Source: an uncultured Collinsella sp. (lineage in GTDB: Bacteria > Actinomycetota > Coriobacteriia > Coriobacteriales > Coriobacteriaceae). From it: a stretch of DNA of 16,398 nt. The stretch lies in NCBI GenBank assembly GCA_902489945.1, contig CABUBZ010000045.1:1-16398 (forward strand), given 5' to 3'. This document shows positions 6,241 to 13,010 of this stretch, in pieces (position 1 is the stretch's first letter; every line of letters begins with the position of its first letter). The notes under the pieces were generated by a model. The model did not search any database. It saw nothing but the letters and a program-made list of their open reading frames with translations, and was not told the origin of the DNA. The position numbers and the translations under genes are program-made.

Positions 6241-6864
6241 ATGAAGCACTTTGGCCATATCGTATTTGACGTTGATGGGACATTGGCAGATACAGAAGAA
6301 AGCGTTCTATCATCGCTTGTCCAGATTGTCCAAGAAGAGACCGGCAAAACGCTCCCCCGACACGAGCTTGAATTTGCCCTCGGCATACCCGGCAAGGATG
6401 CCCTTGAGAAACTTGGAATCTACTCGCAGGCAACGTTGGGTCGCTGGTGCCAAGTTGCCGCCAGCTTTAAAAGCACCATCAGCGTGTTTCCAGGTTTGCT
6501 TGAAGTCATCGCAACACTCGCCGATAGCGGCTGCAAACTTGGCATCGTCTCCTCACGTGCGCGCGACGAATACACAAAAGAAATTGCACCCCTTGGTTTT
6601 GATAAGTATTTTGAGCACATCATCCTTGTCGAAGACACAATCGAACATAAACCCGCACCCGCACCCATGCTCGAATATCTCCGGCGTACGGGCGCGAATC
6701 CTGGCAACGTCGTCTACGTTGGCGACACCGTCTACGACGAACAATGCGCAACTTCGGCAGGGGTCAGTTTTGCCAGAGCGGCATGGGGATCACACCAAGA
6801 CATCCCAAACGCCACCTACAACCTCAAAACCCCCAACGACCTGCTAACCCTAACAACCAAGTAA
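6241..6864 (+). CDS. HAD-family phosphatase, phosphoglycolate phosphatase-like
   Basis: A 207-residue haloacid dehalogenase-superfamily hydrolase of the Gph/beta-phosphoglucomutase-like subfamily. Motif I is FDVDGTLADT (residues 9-18; nucleophile D10, acid/base D12). An alpha-helical cap follows (about 19-85). Motif II is IVSSRAR (near 102-108), motif III the Lys in EHKPAPAP, and motif IV GDTVYDEQCA. It should dephosphorylate a small phosphorylated metabolite or sugar phosphate in the cytoplasm; the substrate cannot be fixed from sequence. AGAGAGGA lies 8-9 bases before the ATG. It sits 56 bases behind the AraC gene on the same strand, probably co-transcribed. A very long hairpin (6914-7063) follows the stop codon. 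Confidence 0.88.
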   Translation: MKHFGHIVFDVDGTLADTEESVLSSLVQIVQEETGKTLPRHELEFALGIPGKDALEKLGIYSQATLGRWCQVAASFKSTISVFPGLLEVIATLADSGCKLGIVSSRARDEYTKEIAPLGFDKYFEHIILVEDTIEHKPAPAPMLEYLRRTGANPGNVVYVGDTVYDEQCATSAGVSFARAAWGSHQDIPNATYNLKTPNDLLTLTTK

Positions 6865-6913
6865 CCCCCGCGCCCCACCCTTTCAGCCCCAACACCACAA
6901 GGGCGATTGAGCA

Positions 6914-7063
6914 GGACGGTTTGGGCGGGTCCCGTACTTAGTTTCCAAAATCATTCCGCAGCGCGAAGGCCCCCGTTGTCAACGCTTCGAAGAAGCGAGA
7001 CAACGGGGCCTTCATGCGCGAGGACGTTTTGGAAACTAAGTACGGGACCCGCCCAAACCGTCC
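6914..7063. repeat. 150-bp palindromic element between convergent genes
   Basis: The outer arms 6914-6950 and 7027-7063 are perfectly complementary over 37 bp. Inside, GCGC plus GAAGGCCCCCGTTGTC (6961-6980) pairs with GACAACGGGGCCTTC plus GCGC (6999-7019) with small bulges. At the centre CGCTTCGAAGAAGCG (6983-6997) forms a third stem. Nearly the whole element can fold into one rod. It lies between the stops of the HAD gene and the minus-strand aldolase gene, so it could end transcription in both directions, but it has no U-tract. It is far longer than a normal terminator and looks like an intergenic mobile or REP-like repeat. Confidence 0.88.
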
Positions 7064-7087
7064 GGTGGGATCAGAGTACCCTTGCTG

Positions 7088-7945
7088 TTACTCTGCTTTG
7101 CCCACAGAGTTGAGGTTGGTCATGCGGATCTTAACCAGCTCGGTGATCTCACGCATGCCCTCCTTGGCCGGCTTCTTGGGGTCGAAGCAGGCGGGGTTCT
7201 CGGCCATGTAGGCCATGAAGCCCTTGGTGTAGGCCTGACGCAGCTCGGTGGCGTAGTTAACCTTGCAGATGCCGTTCTTCACAGCCTCGGCAACCTGCTC
7301 ATCGGGCACACCAGAGGTGCCGTGCAGAACCAGCGGCACGTCGACGGCGTCGCGGATGGCCTTGACCACGGACTGCTCGATGTGCGGATCGCTCGTGTAC
7401 ACACCGTGGCTGGTGCCAACGCCAATAGCGAGAGAGGTGCAGCCAGTGCGCTCGACGAACTCCTTGGCCTCAGCCGGATCGGTGTAGGGGCTCTCGCCCT
7501 CAACCGCGGGACCGTCGTCCTCCTTGCCGCCAACCTTGCCGAGCTCTGCCTCGACGGGCACGCCCATGGCGCGGCCAGCATCGGCGACGGACTTGGTCAG
7601 GGCGATGTTGTCCTCGAAGGACTCGTGCGAACCGTCGATCATGACAGAGGTGTAGCCCGTGCGGAAAGCCTGCATGCAGCGGTCATAGCCATCGCCGTGA
7701 TCGAGGTGCAGAGCGACGGGCACGGAAGCGCGCTCGGCGGCAGCCTTGACCATGCCGTAGAAGTAGTCCAGACCAGCGGTCTTGATGGTGCCCGGGGTGG
7801 TCTGCATGATGACGGGGGACTTGGTCTCCTCGGCAGCGGCCAGAACGGCCATAACAAACTCGAGGTTCTCGACGTTGAAAGCACCAACAGCGTAGTGGCC
7901 GGCCTGAGCGTCCTTGAGCATCTTTTCGGTGGTAACAAGTGCCAT
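7088..7945 (-). CDS. Class II ketose-bisphosphate aldolase (fructose- or tagatose-1,6-bisphosphate)
   Basis: A 285-residue zinc-dependent class II aldolase. It cleaves a ketose 1,6-bisphosphate to dihydroxyacetone phosphate and glyceraldehyde 3-phosphate in the cytoplasm. The catalytic Asp is D82 in HLDHGDGYD. The zinc ligands are H83, H180 (GTSHGVY) and H208 (LHGTSGV), at the same numbers as I recall for E. coli-type tagatose-bisphosphate aldolases, and VEAELGKVGG is present. This numbering supports ATG 7945, which has GAGGAG about 9 bases upstream; the frame stays open to 8086, but that extension is a basic leader without homology. Fructose versus tagatose specificity is not decided by these residues. 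The nearby galactose genes make tagatose possible, while central glycolysis is the default. A divergent DeoR regulator lies upstream. Confidence 0.92.
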   Translation of the reverse strand: MALVTTEKMLKDAQAGHYAVGAFNVENLEFVMAVLAAAEETKSPVIMQTTPGTIKTAGLDYFYGMVKAAAERASVPVALHLDHGDGYDRCMQAFRTGYTSVMIDGSHESFEDNIALTKSVADAGRAMGVPVEAELGKVGGKEDDGPAVEGESPYTDPAEAKEFVERTGCTSLAIGVGTSHGVYTSDPHIEQSVVKAIRDAVDVPLVLHGTSGVPDEQVAEAVKNGICKVNYATELRQAYTKGFMAYMAENPACFDPKKPAKEGMREITELVKIRMTNLNSVGKAE

Positions 7946-8279
7946 GAGCGTTTGCTCCTCTCCCTCGCCCGCATCTGGACGTCGGGCGTAGTTGTTCACA
8001 AGGCGTTTTACCTTGCGTTTTGCTGCGCTCATTGTATGAAATTCAGCAGCTTTGCACGTGCGAGATATTGAGCCGATGCAGGTCAATACAGTCGTTTTTG
8101 AAAAGTAAACGGAAGGAATTTGAGCCGAGTGGACATGTTCGATATTGAATTTTGGGCGTTCAGCGTCTTTCTTTTATAGAAAAGATAAGTAATCGAAAGG
8201 TGTTTTCTTACTCAAAAAGAAAATGAACGAAAATAGAGTCAACACAATTCCTGCAAATTTAGCCGAGAATGGAGCAAGC
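7946..8279. promoter_or_regulatory. Divergent control region, aldolase / DeoR regulator
   Basis: This 334-base non-coding stretch is visibly more AT-rich than its surroundings. For the aldolase (minus strand) a TACAAT -10 word is at 8031-8036, giving an 80-base leader; its -35 is poor. For the DeoR gene, TTGGGC (8152-8157) and TATAGA (8175-8180) are 17 bases apart. Two dyads are likely regulator sites: TCTTTTATAGAAAAGA (8170-8185), covering that -10, and TTTTCTT (8203-8209) with AAGAAAA (8217-8223). Confidence 0.45.
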
Positions 8280-9083
8280 ATGGCCCAAGCCACCAACCGC
8301 GCTTTTGCCGACGAACGCCGTACCGCCATTATGGAAATGCTCGATCATAATGCCTCGGTGCAGGTAGCAGAAATCGCCCAGACCTTTGGCGTGTCCTCCG
8401 TCACCGCCCGCGCCGACCTGGACGCGCTCGCCGAAGCAGGCAAGCTGCGCCGCACGCACGGCGGTGCCGTATCACTCCACAAACGTCTGACCGTCTCCAC
8501 GCAGGATCGCCGCATCAATGTCAACGTCGCCGCCAAGCAGGCCATCGCGCAAAGCGCCATCGAGCTCGTCAATGACGGCGACACGCTGCTCGTCGACTCG
8601 GGCACCACGGCGCTCGAGTTCGTCCGGCTCCTCGATCAGCGCGACGGTATCACCGTCATCACGGCCGACATTACCATTGCCGATTACATCGACGAGAGCA
8701 TGCCCTCAGTCGATGTCGTCATGCTGGGCGGGGCGCTGCGCAAAGGCCATCGTTATTTGTACGGACCGCTCACTATGCAGGCGCTCCAAATGGTCCATGC
8801 CGATCTGGCCGTCATGTGCCCCGGTGCCTTTGTCTCTAGCTGCGGCTTTACGACTGACTTTCCCCAGATGGCCGAGACCAAAACGGCTATGATCGCCGCG
8901 GCCCATCAAAGCGTCGCCCTCATGGACGCCAGCAAGGTTAACGGACGCGGCATGTACCGTTTTGCCGAGCTTGCCGACGTTGACACCATCGTGATGGACC
9001 GCGACCCCGATCACACCGTCGCCACCTCAATCACCGAGGTCACCGACATCGACGCCCCAACCCTCATCATCGCCACCACCTAA
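8280..9083 (+). CDS. DeoR-family sugar-metabolism transcriptional regulator
   Basis: A 267-residue DeoR/GlpR-type repressor. An N-terminal winged helix-turn-helix (about residues 10-65) contains RRTAIMEMLDHNASVQVAEI and the recognition helix region SSVTARADLDALAEAGKLRRTHGGAV. The C-terminal DeoRC sensor domain (about 80-250) has LLVDSGTTALEF, MLGGALRKGHRYLYGP and AETKTAMIAAA; such domains bind phosphorylated sugars. I chose ATG 8280, with GGAG five bases upstream, over an in-frame ATG at 8223, which lacks a ribosome site and overlaps an operator-like dyad. It is divergent from the class II aldolase, the most likely regulated gene, along with itself. The effector would then be a hexose or ketose phosphate. 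Confidence 0.9.
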   Translation: MAQATNRAFADERRTAIMEMLDHNASVQVAEIAQTFGVSSVTARADLDALAEAGKLRRTHGGAVSLHKRLTVSTQDRRINVNVAAKQAIAQSAIELVNDGDTLLVDSGTTALEFVRLLDQRDGITVITADITIADYIDESMPSVDVVMLGGALRKGHRYLYGPLTMQALQMVHADLAVMCPGAFVSSCGFTTDFPQMAETKTAMIAAAHQSVALMDASKVNGRGMYRFAELADVDTIVMDRDPDHTVATSITEVTDIDAPTLIIATT

Positions 9084-9090
9084 AACCAAA

Positions 9091-9124
9091 AACCACCACA
9101 AAGATGCCTTTGTGGTGGTTTTGC
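9091..9124. terminator. Bidirectional intrinsic terminator
   Basis: A perfect 13-bp stem (AACCACCACAAAG at 9091-9103, CTTTGTGGTGGTT at 9108-9120) encloses the loop ATGC. T-rich sequence follows on both strands: TTTTGC on plus and TTTTTGGTTTTA on minus. It sits 7 bases after the DeoR stop and 20 bases after the stop of the convergent flavodiiron gene, so it can serve both. Confidence 0.9.
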
Positions 9125-9144
9125 TCGTTAAAAGCGAAATATCG

Positions 9145-10305
9145 CTACTTGGACAGCTCGTCGGCGAGGGCTTCGATCTGGGCGCGCGATGCGTCGTTGA
9201 GCGAACCCAGGACGGTCACCTTGTTCTGCGCCAGGGTGATGTCCTTCATGCCCTCGAGCTCCTTGGTCATAACCTTGGCAGCGGTGGGCGCCCAGGAGCC
9301 GGCCTCAACGAGCGCCACCGTACGGTTCTGGTAGGCATGCTCGGCGAGCGTATGGATGAAGGTGCTCATGAACGGGAAGATCTCGCCCTGATAGGTGATG
9401 GAGGCGAGCACCAGACGGTCATAGCGGAACGCATCCTCAACGGCCTCGGCCATGTCGTCGCGAGCCAAGTCAAAGACGGAAACCTTCTGGCCGCGGGCCT
9501 TAAGCGCAGATGCAAGCTCCTCAACGGCGGCCTTCAGATGGCCGTACACGCTCGCATAGGCAATCGTGATGCCCTCGTCCTCGGGCTGATAGCTCGACCA
9601 GGTGTTGTAGGTGTCGAGGTAATAGCCCAGATTCTCGGTAAGAACAGGACCATGGAGCGGACAGATGATCTGGATATCCAGATCGGCGGCCTTCTTGAGC
9701 ACGGTCTGCACGAATTTGCCGAACTTACCGACGATGCCAAAGTAGTAGCGGCGCGCTTCGCAAGCCCAGCCTTCCGGGTCCTCGATGTCGTTGGCGCCGA
9801 ACTTGCCAAAGCCGTCGGCACTAAAGAGCACCTTGTCGGTGGACTCGTAGGAGAAGATCACCTCGGGCCAGTGAACGTTGGGAGCGCCGACAAACGTTAG
9901 GCTGTGACCGCCCAGGTCGAGCACGTCACCCTCTTTGACGACCATCTTGCGATCGGGGTAGTCGGTGCCAAAGTAGTTGACCATCATGCGGAAGGCGCCC
10001 ATGCTGGCCACAATCTGTGCCTGGGGATAGCGCTCCATAAAGGCGGCGATACCGGCGGAGTGATCGGGCTCCATGTGATGGACAACCAGGTAGTCGGGCG
10101 TACGGCCGTCGAGCGCGGCCTCGAGGTTGCCGAGCCATTCGTCGACAAAGCCAGCGTCAACCGAATCGGCGACAGCGATTTTATCGCCCAAGATAACATA
10201 GCTGTTGTATGCCATGCCGTTCTCGGACACGTCGTACTGGCCCTCAAACAGGTCAATGTCGTGGTCGTCGACACCGATGTAGCGGATATCCTTGGTGATC
10301 TCCAT
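9145..10305 (-). CDS. Flavodiiron protein (A-type flavoprotein, O2/NO reductase)
   Basis: A cytoplasmic flavodiiron protein of 386 residues that reduces O2 to water and/or NO to N2O, protecting anaerobes. Residues 1-245 form the metallo-beta-lactamase-like domain with all the iron ligands: H77, E79, D81 and H82 (HMEPDHS), H145 (NVHWPE), D164 (SADGFG) and H218 (PLHGP). Residues 247-386 are a flavodoxin domain binding FMN (IAYASVYGHLK and later AGSWAP). There is no C-terminal rubredoxin or flavin reductase domain, so an external electron donor is needed; none is encoded nearby. ATG 10305 is preceded by AGGAGG at 9 bases; the open frame to 10362 would run through the promoter. It is probably transcribed alone from an extended -10 promoter at 10343-10351. 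Confidence 0.93.
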   Translation of the reverse strand: MEITKDIRYIGVDDHDIDLFEGQYDVSENGMAYNSYVILGDKIAVADSVDAGFVDEWLGNLEAALDGRTPDYLVVHHMEPDHSAGIAAFMERYPQAQIVASMGAFRMMVNYFGTDYPDRKMVVKEGDVLDLGGHSLTFVGAPNVHWPEVIFSYESTDKVLFSADGFGKFGANDIEDPEGWACEARRYYFGIVGKFGKFVQTVLKKAADLDIQIICPLHGPVLTENLGYYLDTYNTWSSYQPEDEGITIAYASVYGHLKAAVEELASALKARGQKVSVFDLARDDMAEAVEDAFRYDRLVLASITYQGEIFPFMSTFIHTLAEHAYQNRTVALVEAGSWAPTAAKVMTKELEGMKDITLAQNKVTVLGSLNDASRAQIEALADELSK

Positions 10306-10321
10306 CAGGCAAAGCCTCCTA

Positions 10322-10351
10322 GATAGACAAAAGAACCCGTCTATCATAGCA
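10322..10351 (-). promoter_or_regulatory. Flavodiiron gene promoter with overlapping dyad
   Basis: On the minus strand TGC followed by TATGAT (10343-10351) is an extended -10 promoter, and the -35 region is poor. The perfect dyad GATAGAC / GTCTATC (10322-10328 and 10339-10345, 10-base gap) overlaps the -10 and the expected transcription start. It ends just before the AGGAGG ribosome site. It may be an operator or a leader hairpin. A second dyad, GCGTTT / AAACGC (10390-10395 and 10403-10408), lies upstream. Confidence 0.55.
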
Positions 10352-10434
10352 CTCGGCTGCATCCCAACAGCTATCTGTCGGCATCCTTAGCGTTTGTTAT
10401 CTAAACGCAATAACGTGCCGTTGACCTGCGGAAA

Positions 10435-11466
10435 CTACGCGCGCGGAGCTACCGTGGTATGTCGAACGATGAGCTGGCCCGGAATACGGATCGCGACGGT
10501 CTTGTCCGGCGTCCCCTCCTTGGGAACCGCATGCTCAAACACCTCGCGACCGCGCTGATGCAGATCGAACCGCACGGTCGTAAGTTCGTTGTGCGCGACA
10601 AAATCATCGAGCGAATCGTCGACGCCCACCACGCTCACGTCCTCGGGCACGCGCAGGCCGCTATCGCGCAGCGCGGCGATGGCGCCATTTGCCATCTGGT
10701 CGTTTGCCGCATAGATCGCCGTCATGGTGCGGTCGTGCTCGGCCAGATATCTGCCGGCCTCGTAGCCGCTGTTGGCAGACCAGTCGCCCTCGAGCGGCTC
10801 TGCCGGCTCGATGTGTTTACGCTCGAGCGCATCCTGCCAGCCAGCACAGCGAAATTGCTCGTCGACCGAGAACGACGGGCCGCCAATATAGCGAATCTGC
10901 TCGTGCCCCAGCTCAAACAGGTGATCCATAAGCAAGAGCGAGCAGCCGTAATGATCGGAGTCGACCGTGGTCACCCGCGGGTGCGCGTACATGGTAACGA
11001 CGACCGTGCCAATGCCCGGCAGTGGATCAAACGTCTCAAAATCGGGCGCCATGCGGCTCATGCCGATGATGATGCCATCCACCGGCAATGCAGCCATACG
11101 ACGCGTGGCCTCGGCAAGCGAGAATTCCTCAGTCTTGGACATCTCGACCAGCGTGATGGCGCAATTATGCTCGCGAGCAGCGCTGGCGATGCCGTCGATC
11201 ATTGAGAGGTTGCCAAACTTGGTGACATCGTTGATGCATAGGCCGACCGAATGGTAACGGCCGTCGCGCAGCGAGCGACCGGCATAACTCGGACGAAAGC
11301 CGAGCTCTTGCATAGCAGCCTGCACGCGCTGGCGCGTCTGCTCGTTAACGTTGGGCAAGCCGTTGGCGACGCGCGAAACCGTCTGCTGCGAAACGCCGGC
11401 AGCGCGGGCGACGTCAGCCATGGAGACCGGACGCGAACTGGTATCGTTGGACGGGCGCCTTGCCAC
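10435..11466 (-). CDS. LacI/GalR-family transcriptional repressor, probably of galKT
   Basis: A 343-residue LacI-family repressor. The helix-turn-helix and hinge lie near residues 15-65: SMADVARAAGVSQQTVSRVA, then NVNEQTRQRVQAAMQELGFR. The rest is a periplasmic-binding-protein-like effector domain (about 72-340) with VGLCINDVTKFGN, VDGIIIGMSR, YIGGPSFSVDEQFR and DVSVVGVDDSLDDFV, all typical of sugar-binding members. It starts with GTG at 11466, with AAGGTGAT just upstream; the first in-frame ATG lies further inside. It is divergent from galK-galT, and three copies of one operator-like word lie in the shared control region, one on its own side. It probably represses galKT and itself, released by galactose or a derivative; this is inferred from position. 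Confidence 0.92.
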   Translation of the reverse strand: MARRPSNDTSSRPVSMADVARAAGVSQQTVSRVANGLPNVNEQTRQRVQAAMQELGFRPSYAGRSLRDGRYHSVGLCINDVTKFGNLSMIDGIASAAREHNCAITLVEMSKTEEFSLAEATRRMAALPVDGIIIGMSRMAPDFETFDPLPGIGTVVVTMYAHPRVTTVDSDHYGCSLLLMDHLFELGHEQIRYIGGPSFSVDEQFRCAGWQDALERKHIEPAEPLEGDWSANSGYEAGRYLAEHDRTMTAIYAANDQMANGAIAALRDSGLRVPEDVSVVGVDDSLDDFVAHNELTTVRFDLHQRGREVFEHAVPKEGTPDKTVAIRIPGQLIVRHTTVAPRA

Positions 11467-11559
11467 AGGATCACCTTCACCCTTGCGAGATCTGAATAGC
11501 GTGAATGCCGGCCCGGGCAGTAATACATCCCGCGCCGAGGCCCACTATCGTCGGACGCA

Positions 11560-11573
11560 TGTTAACGTACTCT
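11560..11573 (+). promoter_or_regulatory. Operator-like site 1 (repressor gene side)
   Basis: TGTTAACGTACTCT shares the 12-mer GTTAACGTACTC exactly with sites 2 and 3 and differs only at the last base. It has the partial symmetry TG-N3-ACGT expected of LacI-family operators with a central CG. It lies 94 bases upstream of the repressor GTG, a position fitting autoregulation. Confidence 0.7.
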
Positions 11574-11682
11574 ACTTTTTCTATCTGCATCTCTTCTGCT
11601 TTATAAGTCCATACGGCAGTACCGTTCACGGCTGTATTTCTACCGATTACCAGATTCTCAAAAAGTGACAAGCGATGTGTTA

Positions 11683-11696
11683 TGAGTACGTTAACA
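11683..11696 (-). promoter_or_regulatory. Operator-like site 2
   Basis: Read on the minus strand this is TGTTAACGTACTCA, inverted relative to sites 1 and 3. An 18-base block, TGTTAACGTACTCATAAC, is identical in sites 2 and 3. The symmetry is TG-N3-ACGT-N3-CA. The site is centred about 123 bases from site 1 and 64 bases from site 3, distances that would allow DNA looping. Confidence 0.72.
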
Positions 11697-11746
11697 TAGC
11701 CCGTAACGTGCGGTATCGTGAACACTTGGTTCATACCGCTACAAGT

Positions 11747-11760
11747 TGTTAACGTACTCA
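11747..11760 (+). promoter_or_regulatory. Operator-like site 3 (galK promoter side)
   Basis: TGTTAACGTACTCA ends 44 bases before the galK start codon, where a repressor would overlap or block the galK promoter. It is identical to site 2 over 18 bases and to site 1 over 12 bases of core. Assignment to the neighbouring LacI-type protein is inference from position and repeat structure. Confidence 0.75.
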
Positions 11761-11804
11761 TAACGACGCAAAACCCACCCGGGCACGCCAAGGAAAGGAC
11801 TCCC

Positions 11805-13010
11805 ATGACCACCCCCGACGAAAAGACATTCGCCACGCTCACCAAGCTGTTTGAGGAGGAGTTTGGCCCCATCGGCGACCGCCAGGTGCTCTACGTGCAC
11901 GCGCCCGGCCGTTCCGAGATCAGCGGCAACCACACCGACCACGAGGGCGGCCACGTTATCGCCGGCTCGCTCGATGTCGCCGTCGACGGCATCGCCGTGG
12001 CAACCGATTCCAACAAGGTTCGCGTAGCCGACGAGGGCTACCCCACCTTTGAGATTACGCTCGACACGCTGGATGTTCAGGAGGCCGAGAAGGGCACGTC
12101 CGCGAGCCTCGTCCGCGGCATGGCCCACGAGGTCGCTGCCCTGGGCGTTGAGCCCCGCGGCTTCGACTTTGCCTTCACCTGCTCCGTCCCCTCGGGCGGC
12201 GGTCTTTCCAGCTCCGCTGCCGTCGAGGCCGCATACGGCCGCGCCATGGAGACGCTCTGGGGCGCACCCGCCATTGAGCCCGTCGCGCTTGCGCAGATGA
12301 GCCAGCGCACCGAGAACAACTATTACGGCAAGCCCTGCGGTCTAATGGACCAGGCTGCCGTTTGCCTGGGCGGCCTTGCCTACATGGACTTTGAGGACCA
12401 GGCTCAGCCTAAGACCCAGAAGCTCGAGCTCAACTTTGAGGATCACGGTTATGCACTCGTGCTCGTTAAGGTCGGTGCCGACCACGTGGCCGCCACCGAC
12501 GACTACGCCGCCGTTCCGCGCGAGATGCAGGACGTCGCTGCCGAGTTTGGCAAGGCACGCCTGTGCGAGGTAAACGTGGCGGACTTTGACGCCAAGCTCC
12601 CCGAGCTGCGCGCCAAGCTGGGCGACCGCGCCTGCCTGCGCGCCGTTCACTACTGGTACGAAAACGGCCTGGTCGACAAGCGCTGGGCAGCTCTTAACGC
12701 CGGCGACATCGACCAGTTCCTGGTCCTGACGCGCGAGTCCGGCGCCAGCTCTGCCATGTACCTACAGAATGTCGTTGCCAAGCTGGGCTCCGAGCAGCCC
12801 TCGATGTATGCGCTGGCACTTGCCGAGCACGTGCTCGACGGCCGCGGCGCCGTCCGCATCCACGGCGGTGGCTTTGGCGGCACCATTCAGGCCTTCGTGC
12901 CGCTCGATCTGGTCGACACTTTCATTGCCAAGATGAATGGCTGGCTGGGCGAGGGCTCTGCCCGCCACTACGCGATTTCTGACAAGGGGGCTTACGCGGC
13001 ATGGCTGTAA
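11805..13010 (+). CDS. galK: Galactokinase
   Basis: A GHMP-family sugar kinase of 401 residues that phosphorylates galactose at C1 with ATP, the first committed step of the Leloir pathway. The galactokinase signature is GRSEISGNHTDHEGGHV (35-51), with R36 and D45 matching the usual sugar-contact residues. The phosphate-binding loop is PSGGGLSSSAAVE, followed by GKPCGLMDQAA with the catalytic-type Asp, and the C-terminal GHMP motif GGGFGGTIQAFVP. The Glu usually found in GEHTD is Asn42 here, as in a divergent group of galactokinases that I recall from gut anaerobes. ATG 11805 is preceded by AAGGAAAGGA; a longer frame back to 11718 runs through an operator. It overlaps galT by 10 bases, forming an operon. 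Confidence 0.93.
   Translation: MTTPDEKTFATLTKLFEEEFGPIGDRQVLYVHAPGRSEISGNHTDHEGGHVIAGSLDVAVDGIAVATDSNKVRVADEGYPTFEITLDTLDVQEAEKGTSASLVRGMAHEVAALGVEPRGFDFAFTCSVPSGGGLSSSAAVEAAYGRAMETLWGAPAIEPVALAQMSQRTENNYYGKPCGLMDQAAVCLGGLAYMDFEDQAQPKTQKLELNFEDHGYALVLVKVGADHVAATDDYAAVPREMQDVAAEFGKARLCEVNVADFDAKLPELRAKLGDRACLRAVHYWYENGLVDKRWAALNAGDIDQFLVLTRESGASSAMYLQNVVAKLGSEQPSMYALALAEHVLDGRGAVRIHGGGFGGTIQAFVPLDLVDTFIAKMNGWLGEGSARHYAISDKGAYAAWL

Larger units (their letters stand above)
11467..11804. promoter_or_regulatory. lacI-type / galK divergent control region
   Basis: A 338-base gap between divergent start codons. Besides the three operator-like words listed separately, it holds the dyad TGAAC-N5-GTTCA (11719-11733), which extends to a longer hairpin with GCGGTAT (11710-11716) and ATACCGC (11733-11739). 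This dyad lies between operators 2 and 3. I could not assign a convincing -35/-10 pair to either gene. The galK promoter most likely lies near 11720-11765. Confidence 0.6.

Noticed and set aside
7082..8071. Long plus-strand open frame opposite the aldolase gene
   Set aside because: It is the antisense of a conserved class II aldolase with intact catalytic residues. Long antisense frames are common in GC-rich genes; there is no ribosome site and no known domain.
7946..8086. N-terminal extension of the aldolase
   Set aside because: The 47 added residues are basic and without homology. The zinc-ligand numbering and a ribosome site support ATG 7945.
8223..8279. Upstream ATG as the start of the DeoR gene
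   Set aside because: It has no ribosome site, the ATG overlaps an AT-rich dyad, and the added residues precede the normal N-terminus of the family. ATG 8280 with GGAG is better.
9112..9900. Plus-strand frame opposite the flavodiiron gene
   Set aside because: It is antisense to conserved metal-ligand motifs, and it starts inside the terminator region.
11718..11804. Upstream in-frame start for galK
   Set aside because: The extension translates operator and promoter sequence. ATG 11805 has a strong ribosome site and gives the normal N-terminus.
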